From positions 1-5,377 of the forward strand of contig DCTO01000121.1 of the NCBI GenBank assembly GCA_002329285.1: a stretch of DNA of 5,377 nt, written 5' to 3'. Below, one piece after another: positions 1-5,377 of the stretch. Positions within the stretch are counted from its first letter, which is position 1, and every line of letters starts with the position of its first letter. The translations under genes were made by a program, and so were the position numbers. The DNA comes from Ruminococcaceae bacterium UBA1438 (GTDB lineage: Bacteria; Bacillota; Clostridia; Oscillospirales; Acutalibacteraceae). The notes under the pieces are model-generated. The model worked only from the letters and a program-made list of their open reading frames with translations. It had not been told where the DNA came from and did no database searches.

Positions 1-135
1 GACAGCGCGATTATGCAAAGCCTTCGTGAAAGGCTTCCCGAATATCTTATGCCTAACAGAATTATAAGAATGAAGCAAATGCCTCATAATCAAAACGGTA
101 AGATTGACAGAAAGCTGCTTATGCAGAGTTTATAA
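1..135 (+). CDS. Amino-acid adenylating enzyme (DltA-like / NRPS-type A domain), C-terminal fragment
   Basis: The reading frame is open from base 1 and ends at TAA 133-135, giving the last 44 residues of a protein whose start lies before the window. The fragment has the closing pattern of the AMP-binding ligase superfamily: an LPEYLMP segment at fragment residues 12-18, then NGKIDRK at 32-38. NGKIDRK is core motif A10; its lysine (fragment residue 34) is known in the family to contact the acyl adenylate. Such enzymes activate an amino acid with ATP and load it on a carrier-protein thiol. The next gene, 22 nt downstream, encodes a lone carrier protein, followed by MBOAT and DltD-like genes, so a DltA-like D-alanine:carrier ligase is the best reading. 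The substrate-pocket residues are outside the window, so specificity cannot be read. A different amino-acid ligase or a short NRPS module remains possible. The family is near certain; the exact role is inferred. Confidence 0.85.
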   Translation, partial: DSAIMQSLRERLPEYLMPNRIIRMKQMPHNQNGKIDRKLLMQSL

Positions 136-157
136 AGATTGAGGAGAGTTTAAAAAG

Positions 158-388
158 ATGGAAGAATTACTTGAAATTTTAAGAAGCTTAAAACCCGGCG
201 TTGAGTTTGATGAAAACACAAAGCTTGCCGAAAACAAGATTTTTGACAGCCTCGGAATGATTTCGCTTGTTGCAGAGCTTTCCGATGAATTTGATGTTGA
301 AATCGGCGCAATGGATATCGTGCCGGAGAATTTTGAAAGCGTTAAAACCGTTTGGGATTTAATTCAAAGACTTCAGGATGAGGATTAA
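158..388 (+). CDS. Acyl carrier protein (DltC-like, phosphopantetheine-binding)
   Basis: This is a 76-residue acidic protein of the normal size for a free-standing carrier protein. The attachment motif is FDSLGMISLV at residues 29-38, with Ser31 (codon 248-250) the expected 4'-phosphopantetheine site. The following helix (VAELSDEFDVEI, 38-49) and the IVPENF segment (54-59) fit the PP-binding fold. The PENF-S-V-WDLI ending resembles DltC and related stand-alone carriers more than fatty-acid ACP, which usually reads DSLD at the serine. It should carry the amino acid activated by the upstream ligase and present it to the MBOAT protein at the inner membrane face. The ATG at 158 follows GAGGAG at 141-146 with an 11-nt gap, slightly long but usable. 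The stop is 6 nt before the MBOAT start, which indicates co-transcription. The carrier identity is secure; DltC function is inferred from context. Confidence 0.92.
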   Translation: MEELLEILRSLKPGVEFDENTKLAENKIFDSLGMISLVAELSDEFDVEIGAMDIVPENFESVKTVWDLIQRLQDED

Positions 389-394
389 CAAATA

Positions 395-1966
395 ATGACT
401 TACACCTCCTTTGAATTTTTCGTAATCTATTTCGGTGCAGCCTTTCTTCTTTATACCATTGCTCCGATAAAATACAAAAAATATGTGCTTCTCCTTGGCT
501 CAGCATTTTTCTATTTTGTTGCAACAAGGGGGCATATTTTTGCGCTTATCGGCTCTGCGCTGATAACCTGGATTTCAGCTCTGCTTATTCAAAAGCAGAA
601 TGATGAATTTTCATCAAGAAAAAAAGATCTTGAAAAGGCAGAGCGCAAAGCGCTTAAGGCAAAAGTTAATAAGCGCAAGGGCTTGATATGCGCGGCAGGT
701 GTGCTGCTGAATTTATCAATTCTGCTTGTGCTTAAGTATTCGGATTTCTTTGTTTCAAGCTTTGGGGCATTGTGCCGAATTGATGTGCCGGAGCTTAAGT
801 TTGTTCAGCCGCTCGGAATTTCGTTTTACACCTTGCAGGCGGTAAGCTACATTGTTGACGTTAACCGCGGAAAATATAAGGCCGTCAAAAATCCGCTTGA
901 TATTTTTCTTTATCTTTCCTTTATGCTCACAATTGTAGAGGGCCCTGTTGCAAGATTTGATGAGCTGGGCACTCAGCTCGTGTCCGGCAAAAGGCTTAAT
1001 TTTAAGGATATGCAGATGGGCTATCAGCTCATCGTTTGGGGGCTTTTCAAAAAGATTGTTATTGCAGACCGCGCAGCGGAATTTGTTAATAACGTTTTTG
1101 ATAATCCGAATAAGTATTCGGGCTTTATAGTAATAGCCGGCATTCTTTTCTATACGCTTCAGCTTTATTGCGAATTTTCCGGCGTTATGGATGTTGTAAC
1201 AGGCCTTGCCCGACTGATGGGAATTAATCTGCCGCAAAACTTTTCACGCCCGTTTTTTGCAAAATCAATTAATGAATTCTGGCAAAGATGGCATATCACG
1301 CTCGGCGCTTTTTTAAGGGATTATGTTTTCTATTCAATCTCTCTTTCAAAGCCGTTTATGAAGCTCACAAAAAAAGCAAGAAAGCGCTTTAATCCTTATT
1401 ATGCAAATCTTATTCCAACTGCGTTTGCCCTGTTTTTCGTTTGGTTTTCAAACGGCTTTTGGCACGGCGCAGGCTGGAAGTATATCGCTTACGGCCTATA
1501 TTATTATGTGCTTATGATGCTGGCTCTCTTTCTTGAGCCGCATTTTGCCAAGCTTTGTGCCGCGCTTAAAATCAACAGAAAATCAAAGCCTTATGCGCTG
1601 TTTCAGATTTTGCGCACCTTTATTATCGTTAATATCGGAATGCTGATTTTCAGGGCTGATAATCTGAAAGCGGCATTTGTGATGCTTGCATCAATGGTTA
1701 AGCTTGATTTCAGCGTGCTCAAGGTCGGCACGGGAAACGGGCTCGGCCTTGATCTGAAGGATTACGGAATTCTCATTTTCGGCACGGGAATTATTTTCCT
1801 CGTCAGCCTTCTTCGTGAAAAAAAGATTGATATCCGTGAAAAAATATATTCCTTGCCGTTTGCTGTTAAATTCATCGGCTATCTTCTTGCGGCGCTTTTA
1901 ATTGTGATTTTGGGCGCTTATGGCGATAATTACGGAATTGTTGATTTAATCTATGCAAATTTTTAA
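395..1966 (+). CDS. MBOAT-family membrane O-acyltransferase (DltB/AlgI-like)
   Basis: This 523-residue polytopic membrane protein has hydrophobic segments throughout, for example residues 5-23, 30-64, 98-114, 243-258, 340-353, 362-380, 405-419 and 457-472. The MBOAT signature is clear. WQRWHITLGAFLRDYVF (296-312) contains the conserved His300, and SNGFWHGAGW (352-361) contains His357, the expected catalytic histidine. The region around 259-285 (CEFSGVMDVVTGLARLMG, then NFSRPF) matches the conserved core of bacterial DltB/AlgI proteins. In the family, the protein transfers an acyl or aminoacyl group from a carrier to an extracytoplasmic acceptor. Its neighbours, an ACP 6 nt upstream and an SGNH gene 12 nt downstream, support a DltB role. 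Oddities are the length (classical DltB is about 400-420 residues, AlgI about 500-520) and a highly charged cytoplasmic-type stretch at 67-96. AGGATGAGGA at 375-384, inside the ACP gene, serves as ribosome binding site. Acceptor and donor cannot be read from the sequence. Confidence 0.92.
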   Translation: MTYTSFEFFVIYFGAAFLLYTIAPIKYKKYVLLLGSAFFYFVATRGHIFALIGSALITWISALLIQKQNDEFSSRKKDLEKAERKALKAKVNKRKGLICAAGVLLNLSILLVLKYSDFFVSSFGALCRIDVPELKFVQPLGISFYTLQAVSYIVDVNRGKYKAVKNPLDIFLYLSFMLTIVEGPVARFDELGTQLVSGKRLNFKDMQMGYQLIVWGLFKKIVIADRAAEFVNNVFDNPNKYSGFIVIAGILFYTLQLYCEFSGVMDVVTGLARLMGINLPQNFSRPFFAKSINEFWQRWHITLGAFLRDYVFYSISLSKPFMKLTKKARKRFNPYYANLIPTAFALFFVWFSNGFWHGAGWKYIAYGLYYYVLMMLALFLEPHFAKLCAALKINRKSKPYALFQILRTFIIVNIGMLIFRADNLKAAFVMLASMVKLDFSVLKVGTGNGLGLDLKDYGILIFGTGIIFLVSLLREKKIDIREKIYSLPFAVKFIGYLLAALLIVILGAYGDNYGIVDLIYANF

Positions 1967-1978
1967 GGTAAACTGATT

Positions 1979-3028
1979 ATGATAAAGAAACTATTAAAGG
2001 AATATGCAGCCTCTTTTATAAAGCTTATTGCTTTTATTCTAGCCTTTGTTCTTTTGCTGCAGTTTCTTTCAACCTATGTTTTTTCAAAAACAAGCGCGTT
2101 TTCTTATAACAACTATTATAACAAGGCATATTCCTTTCTGTATGAACCTGAAAACACGGTTCAGATTGCAGGAATCGGTAACAGCAATCTTTATTCTGCC
2201 GTTGTTCCGATGACGCTTTATGAAAACACGGGTTATACCTCAACTATAATCTCTTCTCCTCACCAAAGCACGCAGCTTTCGGAGATATTTTTGGAGGAGC
2301 TGCTTGAAACCCAGTCCCCTAAGGTCGTTATTTTGGAGGCGGATATGCTTTATGACGGGCAGACGGGCTATGATGGTAATGATAATTCAAATTCGCTTCA
2401 AAAGAAAATCAGCGGAGTAACACAGCTTCTTTCATCGGATTTCTTGCAGAATAAAATTCAAAGCGTTTTCTCTGTTTTTATTTTTCATGACAGATGGAAA
2501 AGCTTTGATTTTAAGCATTATTTTAAGAATATTGAAGAAGAAAAAAGCTTTGAAACTATTGATCACGGCTATAATTTCAATAATTCCGTTAAAGCGGCCC
2601 TGCCTAATGATGAAATGAAGCCAACGGATTTGGTTCAGGAAATAGATTTTGATGAAAAGGCCTTTTTCGGCGAAATAGTCAGCATCTGCAAAAGCAAGGG
2701 AATAGAGGTTGTTCTGATTTCTGTTCCCAGCACCCACGCATGGTCTTATTATAAGCACAACGGCGCGGCGCAGCTTGCCGCTGAATACGGAGTTGATTTC
2801 ATTGATTTTAATCTGCTTTATGATAAAATCGGCTTTGATATTTCGCAGGATTTCAGGGATGCAGGGCATCACTGCAATTTCAGCGGCGCTGTTAAGGTCA
2901 GCAATTATCTTTCAGATTATCTTGCAGAGAAATATTCCGATATTCTCACAGATACTCGCAATGATGAAAACTATGCTTATTGGCGTGAAAGCAATGAGGC
3001 GTTCAAAAAAGAATATGATGTTGCATAA
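1979..3028 (+). CDS. Membrane-anchored SGNH-type protein, DltD-like
   Basis: This is a 349-residue protein with a positive N-terminus (MIKKLLKEY), one hydrophobic segment at about residues 12-31 and no clear cleavage site. It is therefore likely anchored in the membrane with its domain outside. After a Tyr/Asn-rich linker comes IAGIGNSN (63-70); Ser69 sits where SGNH and DltD-like proteins have their nucleophile. A strand VVILEADMLYD (116-126) and a second core strand VVLISVPST (244-252) fit the alpha/beta fold. Near the C-terminus, DAGHHCNFSGA (294-304) resembles the D-x-x-H-x-N-x-x-G-A motif that supplies the Asp and His. DltD proteins act outside the membrane in handing D-alanine to teichoic acid. 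The position after ligase, carrier and MBOAT genes supports that role. The start ATG lies 12 nt after the MBOAT stop, with AAGGT at 1965-1969 as a modest ribosome binding site. DltD is a structural analogy here; another O-acyltransferase partner (AlgJ/AlgX-type) is possible. Confidence 0.78.
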   Translation: MIKKLLKEYAASFIKLIAFILAFVLLLQFLSTYVFSKTSAFSYNNYYNKAYSFLYEPENTVQIAGIGNSNLYSAVVPMTLYENTGYTSTIISSPHQSTQLSEIFLEELLETQSPKVVILEADMLYDGQTGYDGNDNSNSLQKKISGVTQLLSSDFLQNKIQSVFSVFIFHDRWKSFDFKHYFKNIEEEKSFETIDHGYNFNNSVKAALPNDEMKPTDLVQEIDFDEKAFFGEIVSICKSKGIEVVLISVPSTHAWSYYKHNGAAQLAAEYGVDFIDFNLLYDKIGFDISQDFRDAGHHCNFSGAVKVSNYLSDYLAEKYSDILTDTRNDENYAYWRESNEAFKKEYDVA

Positions 3029-3031
3029 TGC

Positions 3032-3060
3032 AGGCGGGCGTTTTTTGCCCGCTTTTCGTT
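3032..3060 (+). terminator. Rho-independent terminator of the Dlt-like operon
   Basis: The perfect inverted repeat GCGGGC (3034-3039) / GCCCGC (3047-3052) closes a 7-nt T-rich loop. The outer bases can extend the stem to 8 pairs, one of them G-U (3032-3039 with 3047-3054). The downstream strand runs into TTTTCGTTTGT. It starts 3 nt after the stop codon of the DltD-like gene and lies upstream of the pyr promoter, so it separates the two transcription units. The T-tract is interrupted by CG, so efficiency may be less than complete. Confidence 0.88.
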
Positions 3061-3076
3061 TGTAATAAATTTGTAA

Positions 3077-3105
3077 TTGACTAAAATGTTATAATAATAT
3101 ATAAT
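3077..3105 (+). promoter_or_regulatory. Sigma-A promoter of the pyrC-carA operon
   Basis: A -35 box TTGACT (3077-3082, five of six consensus) and a perfect -10 box TATAAT (3100-3105) are separated by exactly 17 nt. The region is very AT-rich, and no TG extension precedes the -10. Transcription should begin near 3111-3113, leaving a leader of about 25 nt before the pyrC ATG. A second TATAAT at 3090-3095 has no suitable -35 box. The spacer and -10 area contain repeated ATAAT units. I see no room for a PyrR-binding antiterminator or terminator between start site and gene. Confidence 0.85.
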
Positions 3106-3121
3106 AATCAAAATGAGTTTG

Positions 3122-3126
3122 AAAGG
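3122..3126 (+). promoter_or_regulatory. Ribosome binding site that sets the pyrC start
   Basis: AAAGG lies 9 nt before ATG 3136 but only 3 nt before an in-frame TTG at 3130. The spacing favours ATG 3136 as the true start; starting at TTG would add only two residues. Confidence 0.7.
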
Positions 3127-3135
3127 CTGTTGAAT

Positions 3136-4410
3136 ATGAGCTTATTGATTAAGAATGCTCGGGTTTTCACGGGCGGAAAAATTCAAAAGGCAGATGTGCT
3201 TATTAATAATACAACAATCTGCGGTGTTGGTGCCTCCATTTCTTGTGGCGGCGCTGATCGTGTTTTCGATTTTCAAAATAAATACTTATTAATTCCGGGT
3301 TTCGTTGATGCGCATGTTCATCTTCGTGAGCCCGGTTTTTCTTATAAGGAAACCATCAAAACAGGCTCTGCGGCGGCAGCGGCGGCGGGCTATAATGTAA
3401 TCTGCCCGATGCCTAATCTTAATCCTGCGCCGGATTGCCCGGAAAATCTGCAACAGGAGCTTGATATAATCAGGCGTGATGCGGTTATTGATGTGCTGCC
3501 CTTTGCCACAATAACCAAGGGCAGAAGGGGAGAGGGCGAATGCGTCGATTTTGCATCTATGAAAAACGATGTTGCCGGTTTTTCGGATGACGGCTGCGGC
3601 GTGCAGACCGAAGCCCTGATGCGTGAGGCTATGCAAAAATGCGCTTCACTCGGCTCAATAATTTCCGCTCATTGCGAGGTTAATGAGTTGCTTCGCGGCG
3701 GCTATATCCATGATGGGGAATATTGCAAGGCGCATAATCATAAGGGCATCTGCAGCGAAAGCGAATGGGCGCAGATTGAGCGCGATTGCCGCCTGGCTGA
3801 GGAAACGGGCTGCCGTTATCACGTTTGCCATATCTCAACCAAGGAAAGCGTGGAGATAATCCGCGCGGCAAAGGCAAGGGGGGTGCGCGTCACCTGCGAA
3901 ACCGCTCCCCATTATTTAACTCTTTGTGATGCTGATTTGCAGGAGGACGGCAGATTTAAAATGAATCCGCCCCTCCGCTCGACAGTGGACAGGCAGGCGC
4001 TGATAGATGGCGTGATGGACGGCACTGTTGATATTATCGCAACAGACCATGCACCACACAGCGCAGAGGAAAAATCCAAGGGCCTTTCTGGCAGCGCTAT
4101 GGGAATAGTCGGCCTTGAAACCGCTTTTCCCGTGCTTTTCACAAAGCTGGTTAAAACAGGCGTGATAAGCCTTGAAAAGCTCATTGAGCTTATGAGCGTC
4201 CGCCCGAGAGAGATTTTCGGCATTGAGGGCGGCGAGATTAAAGAGGGCGCGCCGGCAAATCTTTGTGCAATAGATTTAGAAAATGAGTGGGTTGTTAATC
4301 CCGATGAATTTATATCAAAAGGAAGGTCAACCCCACTTGAGGGCTGGCAGCTTTCATCAAAGAATGTGTTAACCGTGTTGAGAGGAGAGATTGTTTATGA
4401 AGCCATATAA
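3136..4410 (+). CDS. pyrC: Dihydroorotase, class I (cyclic amidohydrolase)
   Basis: This is a 424-residue cytoplasmic enzyme of normal length for class I dihydroorotase. It converts carbamoyl aspartate to dihydroorotate, the third step of UMP synthesis. Motifs in order: the metal-binding DAHVHLREPG (58-67, His60, His62, Arg64); GFSDDG (148-153), with Asp151 as the expected bridging metal ligand of the class I group; SAHCE (177-181, His179); HVCHIST (229-235, His232); MNPPLR (276-281); and ATDHAPH (302-308) with the catalytic Asp304. All expected metal and catalytic residues appear intact. The short C-terminal beta-sandwich returns after about 365 (GEIKEGAPANLCAID). Hydantoinase and allantoinase share the fold, but the overlap with carA and the FSDDG and MNPPLR motifs point to PyrC. 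ATG 3136 is preferred over the in-frame TTG at 3130 on ribosome-binding-site spacing. The gene is first in its operon, behind a consensus promoter, and its end overlaps carA by 14 nt. Codons are visibly richer in G and C than in the Dlt-like genes. Confidence 0.97.
   Translation: MSLLIKNARVFTGGKIQKADVLINNTTICGVGASISCGGADRVFDFQNKYLLIPGFVDAHVHLREPGFSYKETIKTGSAAAAAAGYNVICPMPNLNPAPDCPENLQQELDIIRRDAVIDVLPFATITKGRRGEGECVDFASMKNDVAGFSDDGCGVQTEALMREAMQKCASLGSIISAHCEVNELLRGGYIHDGEYCKAHNHKGICSESEWAQIERDCRLAEETGCRYHVCHISTKESVEIIRAAKARGVRVTCETAPHYLTLCDADLQEDGRFKMNPPLRSTVDRQALIDGVMDGTVDIIATDHAPHSAEEKSKGLSGSAMGIVGLETAFPVLFTKLVKTGVISLEKLIELMSVRPREIFGIEGGEIKEGAPANLCAIDLENEWVVNPDEFISKGRSTPLEGWQLSSKNVLTVLRGEIVYEAI
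4381..4388 (+). promoter_or_regulatory. Ribosome binding site of carA, inside pyrC
   Basis: AGAGGAGA contains a strong GAGGAG core (4382-4387) 9 nt before the carA ATG at 4397. It lies inside the last codons of pyrC, so ribosomes finishing pyrC pass over the carA start. This suggests translational coupling and fixes the carA start. Confidence 0.75.
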
Positions 4411-5377
4411 CAAAAAAATTGTGCTTGAAAACGGCGCGGAATTTTACGGCTGGGGCTTCGGTGCAGACAGGGAAGCCGTTAACGAAATTGTTTTTAACAC
4501 CTCAATGGTGGGTTATCAGGAGATTATTTCTGATCCGTCTTACACAGATCAGATGGTGTGCATGACTTATCCCCTTATCGGCAATTACGGCATGACGGAT
4601 GAGGATTACGAAACCAAGGTTCCCACAATGGGCGGCCTCATCGTGAGGGAATATAACGATCTCCCCTCAAATTTCCGTTACACAAAAACCCTTTCAGAGG
4701 TGCTGGATGAATATGATATCCCCGCAATCAGCGGCGTGGATACAAGGAAAATCACCCGCATCATCCGCGATGAGGGCAGCCAAAAGGTTATTATCACCGA
4801 TGCATTAACTCCTTATGAGGAGGCGCTTGCAAGGGTAAGGGCTTATCAAATTCCAACAGATATGGTCTCCCGCGTTTCCTGTAAAAAGCGCTGGTATTCA
4901 AGAACGCCGAATCATAAATATGATGTTGTTGCAATCGATTGCGGTATGAAGCTAAACATCGTTCGCAAGCTCAATGAAAAGGGCTGCAACGTAACGGTTG
5001 TGCCTTATGACACCACGGCGGAGGAAATTATGAAAATGCGCCCTGATGGGCTGTTTCTCTCAAACGGCCCCGGTAACCCGGAGGATGTGACTCCGGTTAT
5101 TGAGGTTGTCCGTCAGCTTAAGGGTCAGCTTCCGATTTTCGGAATCTGCCTCGGACATCAGATGATTTCACTTGCACTCGGCGCAAAAACCTTTAAAATG
5201 AAATTCGGCCACAGGGGCGGCAATCATCCTGTTATGAATCTTGAAACCGGAAAGATTGAAATAACCTCTCAAAACCATTCCTATGCGGTTGATGATAAAT
5301 CGCTTGAGGGAACGGAGCTTGTGATGACTCACAAAAATCTTCTTGATAACACTGCGGAGGGCGTGGAAAGCAAGGAA
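4397..5377 (+). CDS. carA: Carbamoyl-phosphate synthetase small (glutaminase) subunit, C-terminus cut by window end
   Basis: The frame is open for 327 codons to the last base; bacterial CarA is usually about 350-380 residues, so some 30 residues are missing. CarA releases ammonia from glutamine and passes it to CarB for carbamoyl phosphate, the precursor of pyrimidines and arginine. The N-terminal CarA domain is recognisable by VFNTSMVGYQEIISDPSY (32-49), YPLIGNYG (58-65) and ISGVDTRKITR (111-121). The class I glutamine amidotransferase domain follows from about 175: LSNGPGNPED (221-230), then FGICLGHQ (248-255) with nucleophile Cys251, GHRGGNHPV (271-279) and QNHSYAV (292-298). The His-Glu pair of the catalytic triad would lie just past the window, so it cannot be checked. 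The start at ATG 4397 has a strong ribosome binding site and overlaps pyrC by 14 nt in another frame. This coupling links two enzymes of the same pathway; carB is expected next but not seen. Confidence 0.97.
   Translation, partial: MKPYNKKIVLENGAEFYGWGFGADREAVNEIVFNTSMVGYQEIISDPSYTDQMVCMTYPLIGNYGMTDEDYETKVPTMGGLIVREYNDLPSNFRYTKTLSEVLDEYDIPAISGVDTRKITRIIRDEGSQKVIITDALTPYEEALARVRAYQIPTDMVSRVSCKKRWYSRTPNHKYDVVAIDCGMKLNIVRKLNEKGCNVTVVPYDTTAEEIMKMRPDGLFLSNGPGNPEDVTPVIEVVRQLKGQLPIFGICLGHQMISLALGAKTFKMKFGHRGGNHPVMNLETGKIEITSQNHSYAVDDKSLEGTELVMTHKNLLDNTAEGVESKE

Noticed and set aside
755..1237. 160-codon open frame on the minus strand inside the MBOAT gene
   Set aside because: It lies wholly opposite a gene with clear family motifs, its translation shows no recognisable motif, and no ribosome binding site or promoter stands out. 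It is a by-product of codon bias.
2775..3065. 96-codon + strand frame across the end of the DltD-like gene and the terminator
   Set aside because: It overlaps the conserved DAGHHCN-containing end of the DltD-like protein in another frame and runs through the terminator hairpin. There is no sign of independent expression.
3130..3135. TTG at 3130 as an alternative pyrC start
   Set aside because: It sits only 3 nt after the AAAGG ribosome binding site, while ATG 3136 has the normal 9-nt gap and gives a standard dihydroorotase N-terminus.
3367..3390. Alanine run in pyrC (residues 78-84) as a possible repeat expansion
   Set aside because: An alanine-rich helix after the HxHLREPG motif is normal in class I dihydroorotases, and the codons are mixed (gcg, gca), not a simple repeat.
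3136..5377. Higher G and C content of pyrC and carA than the Dlt-like genes, as a sign of transfer
   Set aside because: Core metabolic genes often differ in codon use from membrane and surface genes in the same genome. No mobile element, repeat or tRNA marks the boundary.

Overview
The window looks like chromosomal DNA from a Gram-positive, low-to-moderate GC Firmicute, most likely a Clostridia (gut Oscillospiraceae/Ruminococcaceae or Lachnospiraceae type). This placement is an inference. It rests on AT-rich codon use in the surface genes, AAGG/GGAG-type ribosome binding sites, a textbook sigma-A promoter, a class I dihydroorotase and a Dlt-like acylation operon. No RNA gene, insertion sequence, CRISPR array or phage gene is visible, and all genes lie on the + strand.

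Region 1 (1-3028) is the downstream part of a Dlt-like operon that acylates something at the cell surface. It holds the C-terminal tail of an amino-acid adenylating enzyme (DltA-like, cut by the window start), a 76-aa acyl carrier protein (DltC-like), a 523-aa MBOAT membrane acyltransferase (DltB/AlgI-like) and a 349-aa membrane-anchored SGNH-type protein (DltD-like). The four genes are 6 to 22 nt apart with no visible promoter or terminator between them. By analogy with the D-alanylation pathway, the ligase activates an amino acid and loads it on the carrier, the MBOAT protein moves the acyl group across the membrane, and the SGNH protein helps deliver it to an outside polymer. The order here is ligase-carrier-MBOAT-SGNH, where classical dltABCD has ligase-MBOAT-carrier-DltD. 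The MBOAT protein is also about 100 residues longer than classical DltB, so D-alanine and teichoic acid are not assured as substrates.

Region 2 (3029-3135) is a 107-nt boundary. A GC-rich hairpin with a T-rich tail ends the Dlt-like operon, and a TTGACT-17-TATAAT promoter starts the next one with a leader of only about 25 nt.

Region 3 (3136-5377) is the start of a pyrimidine biosynthesis operon: pyrC (class I dihydroorotase, complete), overlapped by 14 nt by carA (glutaminase subunit of carbamoyl-phosphate synthetase, cut by the window end). CarA with CarB makes carbamoyl phosphate, and PyrC closes carbamoyl aspartate to dihydroorotate. The leader is too short for a PyrR-type attenuator.

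I do not see a clearly new biological system. The most interesting points are the rearranged Dlt-like operon with its AlgI-sized acyltransferase, the altered Asp/His motif of the SGNH protein, and the apparently attenuator-free pyr promoter.
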